A stretch of DNA of 64,000 nucleotides, from contig JAAMXP010000239.1 in NCBI GenBank assembly GCA_019693395.1, positions 51,160 to 115,159 of the forward strand, read 5' to 3'. Both the position numbers and the translations under genes were made by a program. Position 1 is the first letter of the stretch. Each line of letters starts with the position of its first letter. This DNA is from Ettlia oleoabundans (Eukaryota > Chlorophyta > Chlorophyceae > Chlamydomonadales). Shown here piece after piece: positions 31,301 through 43,700 of the stretch. The notes under the pieces are model-generated. The model did not search any database, was not told where the DNA came from, and was given only the letters and a program-made list of their open reading frames with translations.

Positions 31301-32713
31301 CAGTGACAAAGTAGCACGCCTGACCAGGTGATGTACTGCAAGCAAAAGCTGGCCACAGCTGTACAGGGAGCTCCACCAGTTGTACGCATTAAGCACGAAT
31401 CTACAACGGTATCGGACAGATCTGCCCCATGTGGCCCTGCGCGGCTCTACCATCTGAACTGGCAGTCTGGCTGATTGGAGCCACTGCGCCACGTGGCTCC
31501 ACCCATGCTGGAGTGGGTAGCACCCAGGCCCCCAGTCTAGCAGCGACTTGGAAGAAAACCGCTTAGTCTCTCGCACCTGCTGCCATCTTGTGGGTGTGGG
31601 CCCCATTTCCAGAGCAAGCTGCAGAAGCAGCACCAGCGGGCCGCTTGCTGAGCAGCCCAGTCCCAGCGCTATGACGTTTTTGTTGGCAAAGCGTGCAACG
31701 AGCTGGTAGGAGGCGGAGAAGGCGAGACCGCTGAAAAGCCCCAGCGCCACGACAGCACCCAGTAAGAACCTGCAGCAGGAGATTGGCTCAGATGGGTGGT
31801 GGCTAAAGGTTTTAAAGAGCTGGCCAAAGACCATCTGGCAGGGCTAGCGTTGGAGGAAGTGGAAGAATCAGGCCAAAAGACTTTTGGGCAATCGAAACAA
31901 CTAGAACAAGGCCAGTTCAATATAGGTCCGCAAGCCAATGCGTCAGAATTGTTGAAGATGCCGTGCCGTGCGTGTCAAGTTCCCGCGCGCACCAGATGTC
32001 CTCGGGCATAAATGGGAACCAGATGCAGATTGCTCCATAGCCCACCAGCCCCACCAGTAGCCTCACAAGGATAGTCTTGGCAACGCCTGCAAGGACATAA
32101 GGGGAAGGCAGCCAGGCAGGAGGGCTGGTCTCAGCCTCCTCCGGCACCTCTGCCGCTGTTATGGCAACACATCGGACAGTCCTCTGTGAAAGCGAGTTGG
32201 GCTGGTGCTGCTGTGGCAGACACCGTGCAAGCAAAGGCCCCCTTGTTACCTAGCCGAGCCTCCAATGGTTTGTCTAGGAATGCTGAGACGATAAGGAGCG
32301 GGATTGAGGGAAGGAAGTAGGCAATGTTGAGCTGGAGAAGCACCGCGGGGCCGTGCAAGTGGCGGTAGTAGCCTAGCTGGCTGCTAACCGCCACCCATGC
32401 GCTGGTGAAAGCCACGGACACCTGCAGGGCAAAAAGAGAACAGGTTGCACGCCCACCGCAGCAGCAGGGAGGGCAACTTCGTGGCTGAGAGTAAGCCAGC
32501 ACCCAATCAATGCAGTAGCACCACAGGTGGGGCAAAACCTTCGAAGAGGGAGGCCAATACCCTCCCTCCAGGCTGGTCAAGGTGAGACTAGGGCCCTGCT
32601 GGCCAGTACCCCAGCAGATTGCTGAACAGCCACCCCACCAGGAAGAACCGAAAGACCGTCCAGCGGCCTCCCTTAATCTTGTTGCCACTGGCGGCAACAA
32701 AGCCGCCTGCCAT
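28392..32713 (-). CDS. Equilibrative nucleoside transporter (ENT/SLC29 family)
   Basis: Exons: first from ATG 32713 to about 32600 (donor unresolved), then 32421-32250, 32086-31993, 31769-31577, 31185-31078, 30766-30443, 30183-30159 (25 nt), 29885-29362, 29111-28931, 28782-28697 and 28511-28392. The hydrophobic segments match ENT topology: 'VFRFFLVGWLFSNLLG' (TM1), 'LLQLNIAYFLPSIPLLIVSA', 'LLVGLVGYGAICIWFPF', 'LGAVVALGLFSGLAFSASYQ', then a long Gln/Pro/Ala-rich cytosolic loop (exons 6-8), 'ALSVSSTIALILFPLFTY' (TM7), 'VIFFVRIFADVLGRFLP' (ENT F-x(2)-D-x-(L/I)-GR), 'LKLGCVPLFLLYL', and a C-terminal 'AYQAAHFAGLAVATL'. ENTs move nucleosides or nucleobases down or with proton gradients; specificity is unknown. 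The intron after 29362 has a GC donor. Confidence 0.78.
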
Positions 32714-33311
32714 GCCTAGGAGCGCGTGTTTATGTCAGTAAGCCTGCGGCAGGGGCAGCACAGGGATCGCTTCTCTGTGTCCGTCGGCAGTGGCAGGGCG
32801 ACAAACCGGTGGCCACCAGCGGAATCAGGCGGTGACAGGACTCAACCACCGCTAGCTGGAAATGACACCAAGACATACTGCACCTAATCCTTGCCGCAGA
32901 CAAGTCGTGTTCAGCAGCCTCACTTCGGGTCGCCACCAGGTCTGGCGCCGCAGGCAGTGCTGCAACCCCAGATCCCTCGCCGCTATAAAGCTGATAGTTG
33001 CTACGATGTGTTGATGCCTGCCTTCGCAACAAGCTGAACACAAGAGAGAAGCGCGCTGGATCACGGAAGCAGCATGTTTCACGAAAGCTTGGCAGGTTCA
33101 GGCTGGTGATGTCACTGCAACATATCCGACACAAACAAACTCCTGAAGATCAGGGGCCGGTGCTGCCGACACCGTGGTACCTCGTCAGAGCCGTACTGCG
33201 GCACCCCGCCTTCGCCTCTTTTGCCCCATGCTTGTGGCGACCTTGTCATCTTCCATCATGTTTGGTTGACAGGTTAATTAAAATCTCTACAAAAAGGTTG
33301 CACGAATGCAG
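32714..33311. other. ENT promoter / AVEN-like 3' region
   Basis: 598 bp between the proposed ENT start and the stop of the AVEN-like gene, both minus. A minus-strand open frame at 32730-33134 has no family features and could be 5' UTR or an extra ENT exon. I do not call it. Confidence 0.4.
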
Positions 33312-35106
33312 TTACAAGCCCTCCAACCAGTCTTCCAAGGATTGCCCCTGCGCTTGCGGCGGCTCGCTGCCGCTGCCGCCAGGCTGTGCATGCCGTCGCT
33401 GCTCCACTGGTCCTGGGCCCGCTGCCAAACCCAACAGCAAATCCAACTCAGCGTCGTGATCTTCCACTGGGAATGCTTGTGAAGCTGGTTGCTGCTGCAG
33501 TATGGAAACCGTCTGTTGCTGCTGCCGCTGTTGCATTGCTGTATGAGAAGGGGGTTCCCCCACTGGCCTGCGACTGGCATTGGCAGGCTGGGCTGCTACA
33601 GCTCTCACTTGAGCCCCACCAGACACTGCTGGCACATGCAGCGGAAGTGCCGCTAACTGGTACCGCTCCTGCTGCTGTGTTGCGCTGCTGATAGTTGCCG
33701 TCTCGCCCAGCAGCTCGCTCAAGAGATCATCCACGCCTTCCTGTGAGCCAGAAACTGCCCGTGCAGGCGCTACTGGAGCCGCTACTACTGCTGCTGGTGC
33801 TGGTGCTCGTCCTGCCCGCACAGCTGCTGCTGCTTGTGGTGCCGCTGGTGCTGCAGCTGCTTGCAAGCCTGCTCCAGCGGCCACCGCTATCTCTTTCCCT
33901 GCTGGTGCCCCGATAGTCATTTGCTCTTGCTCACGACCAACAACTGAGCCCTCTGCTGGCTTCAATGCTGGGGCGTGTACCGGCATCGGCGCTATGTCAA
34001 TAAGCGCCAGCTCATCGTCTAGATCTGGCAGCAGCTCCCCCTCCCCAGTACCTTCTGCCGCCCACTCATCCCCCGCCGCCTCTACGTCCTCATCGCTGAA
34101 GGCGTCTGTGTCTAGCACCCAGTTCTTGGGCAGCAGCTCCAGGCAGGCTGACAGGCCCTTCAGGTCGATGGACAGGCCCTGCACCCCACAGCACCCAGTC
34201 AATCGGCATCTGCCATCTGTTGGCATACAAAGATGGAGGGGTTTTTGAGGTTGGCACTCTACGCCACTTCATTTGGCAAGCCCAGCAAACAAGACTTAAG
34301 AGGCTTGTAAGATGAAAGCAGACAACGCAACACAGTGCAGCCGTTAAACACATGCAGGGCAGGCATGAGCGCACTGCATCCATGCAGCTAGAGCATAGCT
34401 GAGACGCTGGAAGCGCTGCTGTGCAACAGTGTGCCGTACCTGGTAGCTGCTTGCCTCTGGCTCTGGCGGCAACCCCATTTCCTGTGCCAAGTTGACTTTT
34501 GACCTGCACAGCAAATGGGAGGCATTTGAGATCGTAACCAGCTCCTTGGGCAAGATGCCGGCACACAGTGAGGAGGCAACGGACAAAAGATCCAGGAGGG
34601 ACACAACATAAGGCAACTGCAGCTGCACGCCAAAGCATTGCAGAGCTTCTGCACTGTTGTACAGCTGAGAAAGTATCCTGCACAGTGGGAACCACCTGTA
34701 GTAGAACCCTCTGTCAAAGGGCTCCGCCTGTGACAGCAGCTCCGCCAAGTCAGCGCCCTGCGACTGCTGCACTGGGCCGGTCGCTGCCGCCGCTGCTGCC
34801 TGCTCCGCTTCCTCATCGTGGTACCTACGCACAGAAACAGGCGTAGGAACAGAAAAGGGTTGATACGCATCCTTGTTTACATAGCATGGTTACATGTCTT
34901 GGAACTTCTCATTGATGAACAAAAAGACCTCCTAAGCCTCCTTGCCTGTCCTCGTTTGTGCCAAGGTCTTGAGCTGCGGCGCCGCTCGTGCTGCCCCTGC
35001 TGCCGCCGCCGCGCCCTGCCGCGCCCCGACCCCTGCCCCGACCCTTGCGATGCTTCTGCGACAGCTTAAACTTGCTCCTGGCAGCATCCTTTTCGCTGAA
35101 CTCCAT
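33312..35106 (-). CDS. AVEN-like protein (RG-rich N-terminus)
   Basis: Four exons: 35106-34946, 34824-34696, 34503-34440 and 34178-33312; 1221 nt, 406 aa. The start 'MEFSEKDAARSKFKLSQKHR' is followed by a GRGRGRG/GGGSRG run like the RGG box of Aven. 'NEDRYHDEE' fits Aven's 'NWDRYQDIE', and 'GADLAELLSQAEPFD' fits its FSVLLSSAG segment. The last exon begins 'LSIDLKGLSACLELLPKNW' and ends with repeated acidic leucine motifs: 'DDLLSELLGE', 'AELDLLLGL' and the terminal 'SLEDWLEGL', resembling Aven's C-terminal LEDWLD motif. Animal Aven inhibits apoptosis, activates ATM and binds G-quadruplex RNA through its RGG box; plant and algal homologues are little studied. The region between is Ala/Pro/Gln-rich and looks disordered. 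The exon 1 donor is GC. Confidence 0.62.
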
Positions 35107-35335
35107 AATCAATGCGGGCTGCCCAGTGTCCAATCAGTTCAGCATTTGCTGGGTAGGTCCAAGTGGATCTCTCTGCATGTTGCGCGATTGCACACCTTTC
35201 ATAATCAAAGCAGCTAGTTTCTTTCATTTCCCTGCGTGGGCTGATCTGGCGCCAGCGTGACTTGGGGCAGCAGCTCACGCCTCTTGATCAGCTTCGACCG
35301 AAATCAGCCAGTCACTCTGCGGCCGACTGATCGAT
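35107..35335. promoter_or_regulatory. Divergent promoter AVEN-like / FAD oxidoreductase
   Basis: 229 bp between opposed start codons, one of the shortest shared promoters in the window. No core element recognised. Confidence 0.4.
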
Positions 35336-37506
35336 ATGGCGGCACCGCAGGTCGTGGTTTGCGGAGGAGGAGTGATAGGGGCTGCTGTGTCTTACTATCT
35401 GGCAGTGAAGCAAGGAGCGAAACCAATTGTGCTGGAAGCCGTGTCGCCGGCATGCTCTGCATCCGGCAAAGCAGGTGGGCGACCTCCGCCGCATCCTGAC
35501 CCATGCGGCGGGTCACTGCCACGCATTTGCACGCGCAAACCCTTGCTGCCTTCTTATCTGTTTGCAGGAGGCTTCCTTGCTCTGGATTGGTGTGACTCTA
35601 GTCCAGTGGGCCCGCTGGCACGCCGCTCCTTTGCGCTGCATGCCGAGCTTGCAACGGAGCTTGGTATTGACACTGGGTACCGCCGGGTGCGCACTCACAG
35701 CATCTCTGTCAGGCAGGGCCAGGCAGGTGAGCTATAGCTATAGCTAAGCGGCCTGGTGCTAGCAAGTATATGGCTGGAGTACCTTCACTAGCTGGCAGCA
35801 TGCCACATCTCACCCCTCTACACTTCTCCATACAAATACAGCATAGCGAGCGCCTGTTAACCTAGGAAGGAGCCAGGGGCCTGCTTGAACCTCTCAGGAT
35901 ACATTGCTCCCTGTGTACAGGGGCAAGCCCTCCCACCAGCAAGCGCCTATCAACCCTCCCAGAGTGGGTGGCCCGCGACAGCATCGGGCAGGCCAGCGTG
36001 ATTGGCACGGAGCAGAACACAGCGCAGGTGCACCCAGAGCTGCTTACACACGCTCTGTTGAAGCGCATGGAAGACGGCGGCGGCAGCCTGCAGCTGGCTG
36101 CGGTGACAGGGGTGGTGGCAGAGGGAGGCCGCGTCACTGCGGTTCAGGTGCGGGACAGCGGCAGCGGCGAGGAGAGGCAGGTGCAGGCGGATGCGGTGGT
36201 CTTTGCCATGGGTGAGTGCAGCAGAAACGATTGCCTGGGAGCCAAAGGTGGTAAAGCAGGGCTGGCTTTTTGTGCTGCAGCAACTGCGTATGATGCAGCG
36301 ATGCAGATGCTGTACTGGCATCGTAAGCATCACAGCAATGGAACATTCTGGGCAATCATCAGACACACGTGCATAAGCATCTGTAGTTGCAGCTTCTCTC
36401 CCTGACGCTTGCAGGGGCGTGGTCTAGCCAGCTTCGGCAGTGGCTGCCTCAGCTGCCCGAAGTCTCAGGGCTGAAGGTGCACTCCATCGTGCTAGCAGAC
36501 CCCCAGCAGCGAACCACCGCCGATGCTCTCTTCCTAGCATACAGGCAAGCTGATGCATAGCAGCGGGAACTGCCCACCCTCAGGGGAGGACTACTGGCTT
36601 CTGTGGCTCGTTGGTTGTGACACGGTTCCTTACTGACATTTCTTTCCTGAAATGTGCAGTACTGCAGTACACTTCTAGTTCTTGCGCTTATGTCCTTGGC
36701 TGTTGCCACTGCACGATGCAGGGGGTCAGATGGCAAGAGCTTGGAGCCAGAAGTCTACCCCCGGCCTAACAAGGAGGTCTATGTGTGCGGTGTGTCAGAA
36801 GACAACGTCCCCGTGCCGCTCACCGCTGCGGACGTGCACGTGCGGCCTGACGCCATCGCCACCCTGCAGGGAGTTGCAGCCTCCGTGTCTCAGGTATGAC
36901 CAAGCTATCACCTTTACGCACTCAGCTCGCTCTGAGAGTGTGCCCAACTGCTCTGCTGAGCTTTCTTACAAATATTGTCAGTGAAGCAAAGTACCTGCAA
37001 GTTTGAACATAGCGTTAATATGGCCCTGCCCTGTCTGGCCAAATCACACATGCAGGAGCTAGGCAGCGCAGAGCTTCTGAAGCAGCAAGCCTGCTACCTG
37101 CCTTGCACAGACGATGGGCTGCCCGTGATTGGGCGGGTACCAGGGCTGGAGAACGCCTATGTGGCGACAGGTCAGCAAACTTTGCCAGCTTGCCAGTTCA
37201 GTTTGAGCACCATGCCAGTGCGTTATGAGCCGTTTGGGACCTTGCATGCCAGTTGGGCGCCAGTGGACAAGTAGTTTCTTGAAAAAGGTCTCAGGGCTTC
37301 ATCTGGCTGAGACCACTACACCTGCCAACTCAATGTTACCGAAATGATGACCTACTTCGTTTGCAGGTCACTCTTGCTGGGGCATCCTAAACTCTTTGGC
37401 CACAGGAGAGGCACTGGCTGAGCTTGTTGTGCAAGGCAAGGCACGCAGCAGTGACCTGTCCGCCTTTGACCCAGCCCGCTTTGTCAGGGTTGGCGCTCGC
37501 CAGTGA
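35336..37506 (+). CDS. FAD-dependent oxidoreductase (DAO superfamily, TDA3-like)
   Basis: Seven exons: 35336-35474, 35568-35726, 35921-36211, 36415-36544, 36722-36893, 37056-37170 and 37367-37506; 1146 nt, 381 aa. 'VVVCGGGVIGAAVSYYLA' is the Rossmann GxGxxG dinucleotide fold with the acidic 'VLEA' end of strand 2. 'ASGKAGGFLALDWCD' is the typical DAO-fold region. 'LPEVSGLKVHSIVLAD' and the closing 'GLENAYVATGHSCWGILN' with 'SLATGEALAELVVQG' match the yeast TDA3 / fission yeast C1F5.03c oxidoreductase family. TDA3 is linked to late-endosome/Golgi trafficking in yeast, but its substrate is unclear, and function here is inference. The exon 4 donor is GC. A TGTAA element at 37565-37569, 59 bp past the stop, is a likely polyadenylation signal. 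Confidence 0.87.
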
Positions 37507-37688
37507 TTGCTGGGAGAGGTGCATCTAAGCCTACATGGTGTTCGAGTGCCACCACACCGGTTGTTGTAAATTAGATGATATAAAACTGCTGGCAAGCCCC
37601 CCGCATAAAGGCTGCCCTTGAGATTATTTCAGTTGTTCAATGTTTTGCAAGCCGTGTAAGCTTTGGAGATAAGGAAGGGAGTATCTCC

Positions 37689-40276
37689 TCAGGAACCGAA
37701 GCCCTTCCCTGCCGACTTGCTTGCTGCCTTCCTGGCCTTATTCTTGCCCTTGCCGCGCTTTCCAGCCAGTAGCGCCTCTGCAGCCGAGGGACCGTCCTCT
37801 TCCACAACCTGCCGCCGCCGCTGTGATGCTGGCGTTGTTGCTGCACTGCTGCCGCCAGTGGCCTGAAAGCCGCCTGCTAATGCTGCTGCGATAGGGTCTA
37901 CGACGGCGCCCGCAAGCCCGCAGGCAACCCACTGCTGCGTGACCCATTTCGTGTCAACCGCATCTTCTGCCGTGTGAAGCGTCCTGTAGCGGCACAACAC
38001 CAACACATAGAGTGAAAGCTGCAGTGCAATGCGGCAGTCACCGCTGCTGCTGCACAAAATACAGCCCACGCTTTCAAAATGCAGCTGCTCTGGCAGCTAG
38101 CGGAGAGCATAAGAAACTCGCACGCAAGAAGACATATCAGTATCAAGGCCTCCAGGCAAAGCCAGCCTGGTCTTGCCTGGCATCTGCCGTGCCATCGGCA
38201 AAGGCTGGGAAGAACAGCAGCGATTTGCCCTTCTGCGGCTGTACTGCAAGGTTCAGCATGTCAAAGCGGGTGGCGCCGCCCTGCAGCGGACGTTGAAACC
38301 AAGAGACGGGCAGCACGTCAGAGATGGGATTACAACAGAGAAATAATAAGTTTGTATATCTCGATACCCTACGACAGGTATTTTGTGTGCTCTGTTGACA
38401 AGCACCCGCGCTACATAACAGCAGCAGTGTCAGCACCAGCAGCAGCGGCAGCAGCAGCAGCAGGCCTACCTGCTGTGGTGTATTGAGGTAGACCAGCAGG
38501 GTGGCGTGGCGCTGGAAGCCGTTTTGCCGCGCCAGCGCCGGTGGGAAGCCATCCTGCACAAACAGCAAAGAAGAAGCGGAGCGCTGCACCTTGGCAGTCA
38601 CAATGCCACGTTCACAGTAGAGCCAAGGACAGCCACTAGTCACTCACAGGGCAATATGCATTTGTTTGTGAAATGCGGTTTCATTGCAGGGTTTGCTGCC
38701 CTAAACCTGCATGCATACAATCCGCAGTTGACTGCAGAGTGCTTGCCTCGTGTGATAGGAAATGCTGCCCGGTTTCGTATTTTGCTAGCTGCAGGCTCTC
38801 GAAGCAGTACTGCCCAGGCTGCGGCAGCTTGCCCTCTGGGCCCCAACTGCTGCCGTCCCCTTGGCTCAAGAGCTGCACAGCAATAATGGATGAATGTGTC
38901 GTGCATAGTCAGGTAGGGATGCAACCTTGGCAGACGGGCAGGCAGGCTGGCAGACACGCTTGGCAGTGCAGCGAGAGGATCAGGAGGCCGAAGTGCAGGA
39001 TGCATTGACCAAGGCAGATGCTTACATCAAGCCCCTTTGCTTGCAGCGCCTTGGCCATGGTCTTTAGCCGTGGGTGCGCCGCCTGTACCGCGGCATCCAG
39101 CAGTACGGAGCTGGAAGTGCGGTACGGGTTGTCGGCGGCATACAGCATGTCCCGCAGGTTGCCGCCGCCAACCTTGGAGGGCACCAGGGCGTTAGACTCC
39201 ACTGCTGCTGCCACACACTCTTCGCACTGCTCCTCTGCAGAGCACAGACAGGCAGTAAAGTACTGGTTTGCTTTAAAGGACCAACACTGCCAGGTGTGTG
39301 TTCCTGATGCGGGTGGCAAGAAGCCGGCTGCCACATCCACATCCTGATGCCAAAAATTGTGTGAGAAGAAGCACTGTTGCAGCCTGGCGTGCGATGCAGT
39401 CACAACTCATCAAACCAGGAGGGGTGGCTGACCCACCAGTGAAGAAGCTGGGGAGGGTGAAGATGGGTGGGTCAAAGTGCAAGATGCGCAGCCCCGGGGT
39501 GTCAAGATCAACGGGCATGAAGCGCTCAGTCAGCTGTTTCTGCAGCACATGTTGCAGCAGCGCACCAGGCTGTTTAGGCGCTGCTGGAAATATCTGTAAT
39601 AAATGCTGAGTTTGGCACCATGCATGTTGAAAGAGGTGCTGCAGATGCATTCCTTGGCATGCAGGCTGGCGGCAAGGTGTGCTGCTTGCCTGGAAAGAAG
39701 CTCGGTCATACAACGAGTCATCCGCTGCTGGCAGGCCCCCTGCCGCCAGGTGCTCTGCTGGAATGGGCCGCAGCCCGCCCTGCTGCTGCATCTTGAGGCC
39801 GGCAGCTTCTGCACGCTGCCGCTCTCGGCGGGCAAAGTGGCTCCCGGATGCAGGTGGCGGCAGCAGGCTATCTGGGTCCCATGCTACTGAGGCAGCAGGC
39901 ACATCTGCAGCTATCCCTAACCCCTCTTGCGATGCTGCTGCTGCTGCTGCGATTAAGGAGTGCTTGGGGCTAGAGCGAGCCAACACCAGGTGGGGTGCGC
40001 CTGCAACGACATGTGGCAGCAGCGGCGGCCGCGGGTGCAAGGAGGGATTGTGACGACCATCCTGCGGGTCGTGCTCGTGTGGTGGGCCAGTACTGCATAC
40101 TAGCTACACGAAAGCGAGGCAATGCCCGTCTGGAACCACATACAAATGACGCAGGGCCCCGAAAACAACACCACCGCTTGTCTCCGTGGCGTGCCTGTAA
40201 CGCGTGCTTTGTTACTGTGTAAGCTTGTCCTCCAAACAACAGAAGCGCCTTGGCCGACAGGGCCAAAAGTCGACAT
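37689..40276 (-). CDS. Prolyl 4-hydroxylase-like 2-oxoglutarate/Fe(II) dioxygenase
   Basis: Exons: 40276-40216 (tentative), 40000-39690, 39593-39437, 39234-39026, 38872-38747, 38553-38470, 38280-38177 and 37983-37689; 1347 nt, about 448 aa. 'DPPIFTLPSFFTEEQCEECV' and 'YRTSSSVLLDAA' match the P4H N-terminal part. 'LQLAKYETGQHFLSHED' holds the H-x-D iron ligands (H-E-D), 'HATLLVYLN' and 'GGATRFDMLNLAVQPQKGKS' the core strands, 'LLFFPAF', and 'LHTAEDAVDTKWVTQQWV' the distal His and the Lys that binds 2-oxoglutarate. No signal peptide is seen. A 70-residue basic tail ends 'KSAGKGFGS', so a cytosolic or nuclear site is possible. Three introns have GC donors (after 39690, 38747 and 38177), one splitting the H-E-D triad. 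The 5' exon choice is uncertain; ATG 39791 is a fallback. Confidence 0.75.
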
Positions 40277-40734
40277 GTTAGCACAAGTGAGGCTTGTTTG
40301 CACGAACCCTCCCGGCCAGATGACCTCAAGCGTCATGAAACTGTGGCTTATGGCTGAAGAAGCAGCGAGGTATGCCCAACAGTGACGTGGCAGCAAGGCG
40401 CCGGCGCCGGTGCTGGTATTGCCACCTGTTCGTTGCTGATTACCGAATTCAGCCTCAAAGAAGCTTAAACAGCGATTGTATATTGAGCGAGCGACTTCGG
40501 GGGTTAGATAGCGGGGGGTTAGGCAGGCGGTTTAGCTCGCCAAGCCATGCAGTCTAGTGGAGGTGGCAAGGCACACTGTGGGCTGCGGAAGGGCAACGCA
40601 AGGCACTACAAACCACTCAACCATGTGTGGGATGACTGTGCACCATTCAAGCTTGCTTCCAATCCTTACCCATTTTGATGTATAGATCACAACAATGGGC
40701 CGTTTCATGATATTTCAAACAGCATATTATAATC
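40277..40734. other. Intergenic region P4H / transporter
   Basis: 458 bp holding the P4H promoter and the 3' end of the next minus-strand gene. No further feature seen. Confidence 0.4.
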
Positions 40735-43700
40735 CTAACCTAGGGGATGCAATGTGGTCACAATGGCCAGCAGGGTCACAAAAGCAAAGGTCGCAAGGAG
40801 CACCAGGCCCGACCAAAACAGCTTCATGCGCAAAAGGCTGTAAGATTCCGGCAGCACCTGCGGCACATCACTGGGCAAAGCAGCTGAGCTACTGCGTGCC
40901 TCTGCTGCTGCATCCATCCCTGCCAGCAGCGGCTCTTGCAGTGGATGTTGCTGCTCCTCCTGCTGCTGCTGGCATGCCCGCTGCTTGCTGAGGCAGTACT
41001 GCATCAGAAGAGCTCCAGGCATGAGAAAGATTAGTACAGAACCGCAGGTGCCTCCCACCAGCTTCAGAATGACGCCTGCAGGCAGGGACAGCGAGAACTT
41101 CTGTTCATTAGCATCAGAATGCCAGAAAAGGGGCAAGGGTTTAGCGGGCAATGGCCATTCACACACACAGCTGATCACATCTTTTGTACGGAAAGGGCAG
41201 GTCGAGGCAGCAGCCGCACCTAGGTCATTGCACCAGAGCGCAAGGCCCAAGGTTGTGCTGAAGAAGGCCAGGGGCTCCAACAAGTGGAAAGCTCGGCCAC
41301 CCACGCTGCTACCCGTGGGTTGATGGATCAGGTCACGCACCGCTCCCCTGGCTGGGTGGTGGTTCACGGGATAGGCACAGATTTGTATCAGTCCAACACA
41401 GGCGCGAGCTGCCTGCAGCGAAGGAAGCGCAGGCAAAGTAAAATGAGAGCAAGGGACACTCCTTGGGATGCATCAGACTTTGGTTGCAGCGCACAAAGGA
41501 ACAATCAGCAGCGCAGACAACACCAACACGTTGCACCCAACAATAGCTTAAACAAAAGGGTACTGAGCGGATACCATCATTGGTGGCGCAGCTGATGGAC
41601 ATTGGCAGCAGCAGGAGTTGGTGTGTACAACACACCTGCATGAGCCAGTCATCCTTGCTGAAGTTGAGTGTAATGTTGGAGTAGGCTGTGTCAGGAAACG
41701 CCAGGTAACCAGCGATGGCTGCAATAGCGGAGCAGCAGGTAACGACAGTAGTCTGTTGTTGTGTCAATACACCTCAATACCACCACAATGCACTATCCCA
41801 CGCTCATTCCTGCTAAGCAGCATCATACGCATTGCAGGTTGCAGTTTGCAGCAGGCTCTGTCTTGCGCTTGTACTAAATCGCTCACCCACACAGGAGTAG
41901 AAGACTGCGGTGATGCCCACTCCTGCCGCAATCACATGCACCATGCCAGCCAGCTTTGCGCTCCTGCTTTGGTACGGGCACCAGTGCTGCCCATGCTGCT
42001 TTCTGTGTGCTTCCCCGAGTGAAGGCTGAGAGCCTGACGGGGATATGCTGGCAGATTGAGGCGTGGGCCGGAACAGCAATGCAGGTTGGTCTTCAAGCTC
42101 GTCCCAGATGCTCACAATGTTGGTATGGCACTGCAGTACACACAAGGCGCAGGAAAGCTGTAATCATGTATGCTGCGCCGCAGCTGTATGCTGCAGAACT
42201 GTGAGCTCCTCACAAATAGGCCCTGTGGTTCAACGCTATTCGTCAAGGCTTTAGCTAGCTGCTTGAACACACGCAGGCACCACTCTGGGCATTGGAGTAA
42301 CGTGCAGCAACAGTAAGACACTGCTGCAACAAGAGCACCATTGCACAGCAGCCACAGCGGCAGCGACTCACTCACGTGGAAGGCGAAAACGATGAGGGGC
42401 AGCGCTGTGAGGAACTGGAGGGACGGGTTGAACGCCTTGACTGGCTTCCAAGAGTATTCGGGCCCAGCCACAATCTGGGAGGAACGGAAAGCGATGATGC
42501 CCACCACAGACATCAGCCCATACACACAGAGAGAGCTTACAGCTGCATACACAAGGAGTGAGGGCCAGCCAGAACGACGGATAACAGTAGGAAGATAGGT
42601 TGTAACGGAAGTCCAGCATGCCGCGCGCTTGTAACGGAAGTCCAGCATGCCGCGCGCTTGGGACGCAGCATTACTGGGGAGCACAAAATGCCAGGCCGCC
42701 CAAGAAGACAGATTGGCAAAGCAGAAAGAGTGGTTGATCATGCTGCATGCTTGCCTCGAAGCGCCCCTAGTCTGGTGGGGTAGCACAGCGGCAGGATGCA
42801 CATGCAGCCGATGCCTGTGATGATCGCGGACCTGCTGGTCCACCAGGTGGTGCCAAAGGCTGCAAGGAAGAGCGGCTGGAAGCTGTCTCCTGTGGCAAAT
42901 GGGGTGAGGGCATAATGCACATTGAAATTTAAATAATAGTTGTGCTGAGATCAGCGCTTAGACAAGCAGGACAGCAATGCTGACGCGATAACAGCTGGAA
43001 ATATGAGCAGTCGGGTCTGGCAGTTGGTTTGGCATGCAGTTTTTGCGGCCACCATTGCCAAGGCTAGCAACACCCGCGGCTCTCTCACCCACGATCACGA
43101 GATCTGCAGGTGCAAGAGGAGGGTGGAGCACTCTGGCAGATGAAGATGCGGCGGACCGTGTGGTCCTTCAGATAGGTTGGAGTCAGCCAACCTCACTTAG
43201 CAGGGCGGCTCAGCAGTCTTAAAGTCTTGGTAGACTGAACAACAGCAGCCTTTCACGCGGCACAATTATCACCATTTGCAAGGAAAATCAGGTTGTGAGG
43301 GACTCACATGCTATGCAGCTGCCAAAGGGGTAGAGGAACATGACAAGGCACATTGCCAGGCTCGCAGAAGGGCCAAGCATCTCTCCCACCTGCATGGCAG
43401 GGGCAGGTGCCAGGCCTGGGTGCATGCTGACCAGCAGCTCCAAAGCTCACAACACCTGGGAGCCAGCATACCAAAGGGCAGAGCAGGGGTAGAGCCCTGC
43501 GGGTAAGTAACCAGATAAACGAAGAGCCGTGCTGTTACGTGAAAGCAAACAGGCAACGTACCAAGGTGCTGTATGTCCTGCACTTGGTGCGCGCCGCGAA
43601 GCGCGCCAGCACATACATGGTGAAAGCTTCAACGGCTGCAGAGCAGGGGCTGGCAGGTGCGTCGGCACAACTCATAGTGGGGGCAACACTAAGAGTATCT

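Noticed and set aside
32730..33134. 134-codon minus-strand frame upstream of the ENT start
   Set aside because: No transporter-like features, and no donor found that joins it in frame to the TM1 exon.
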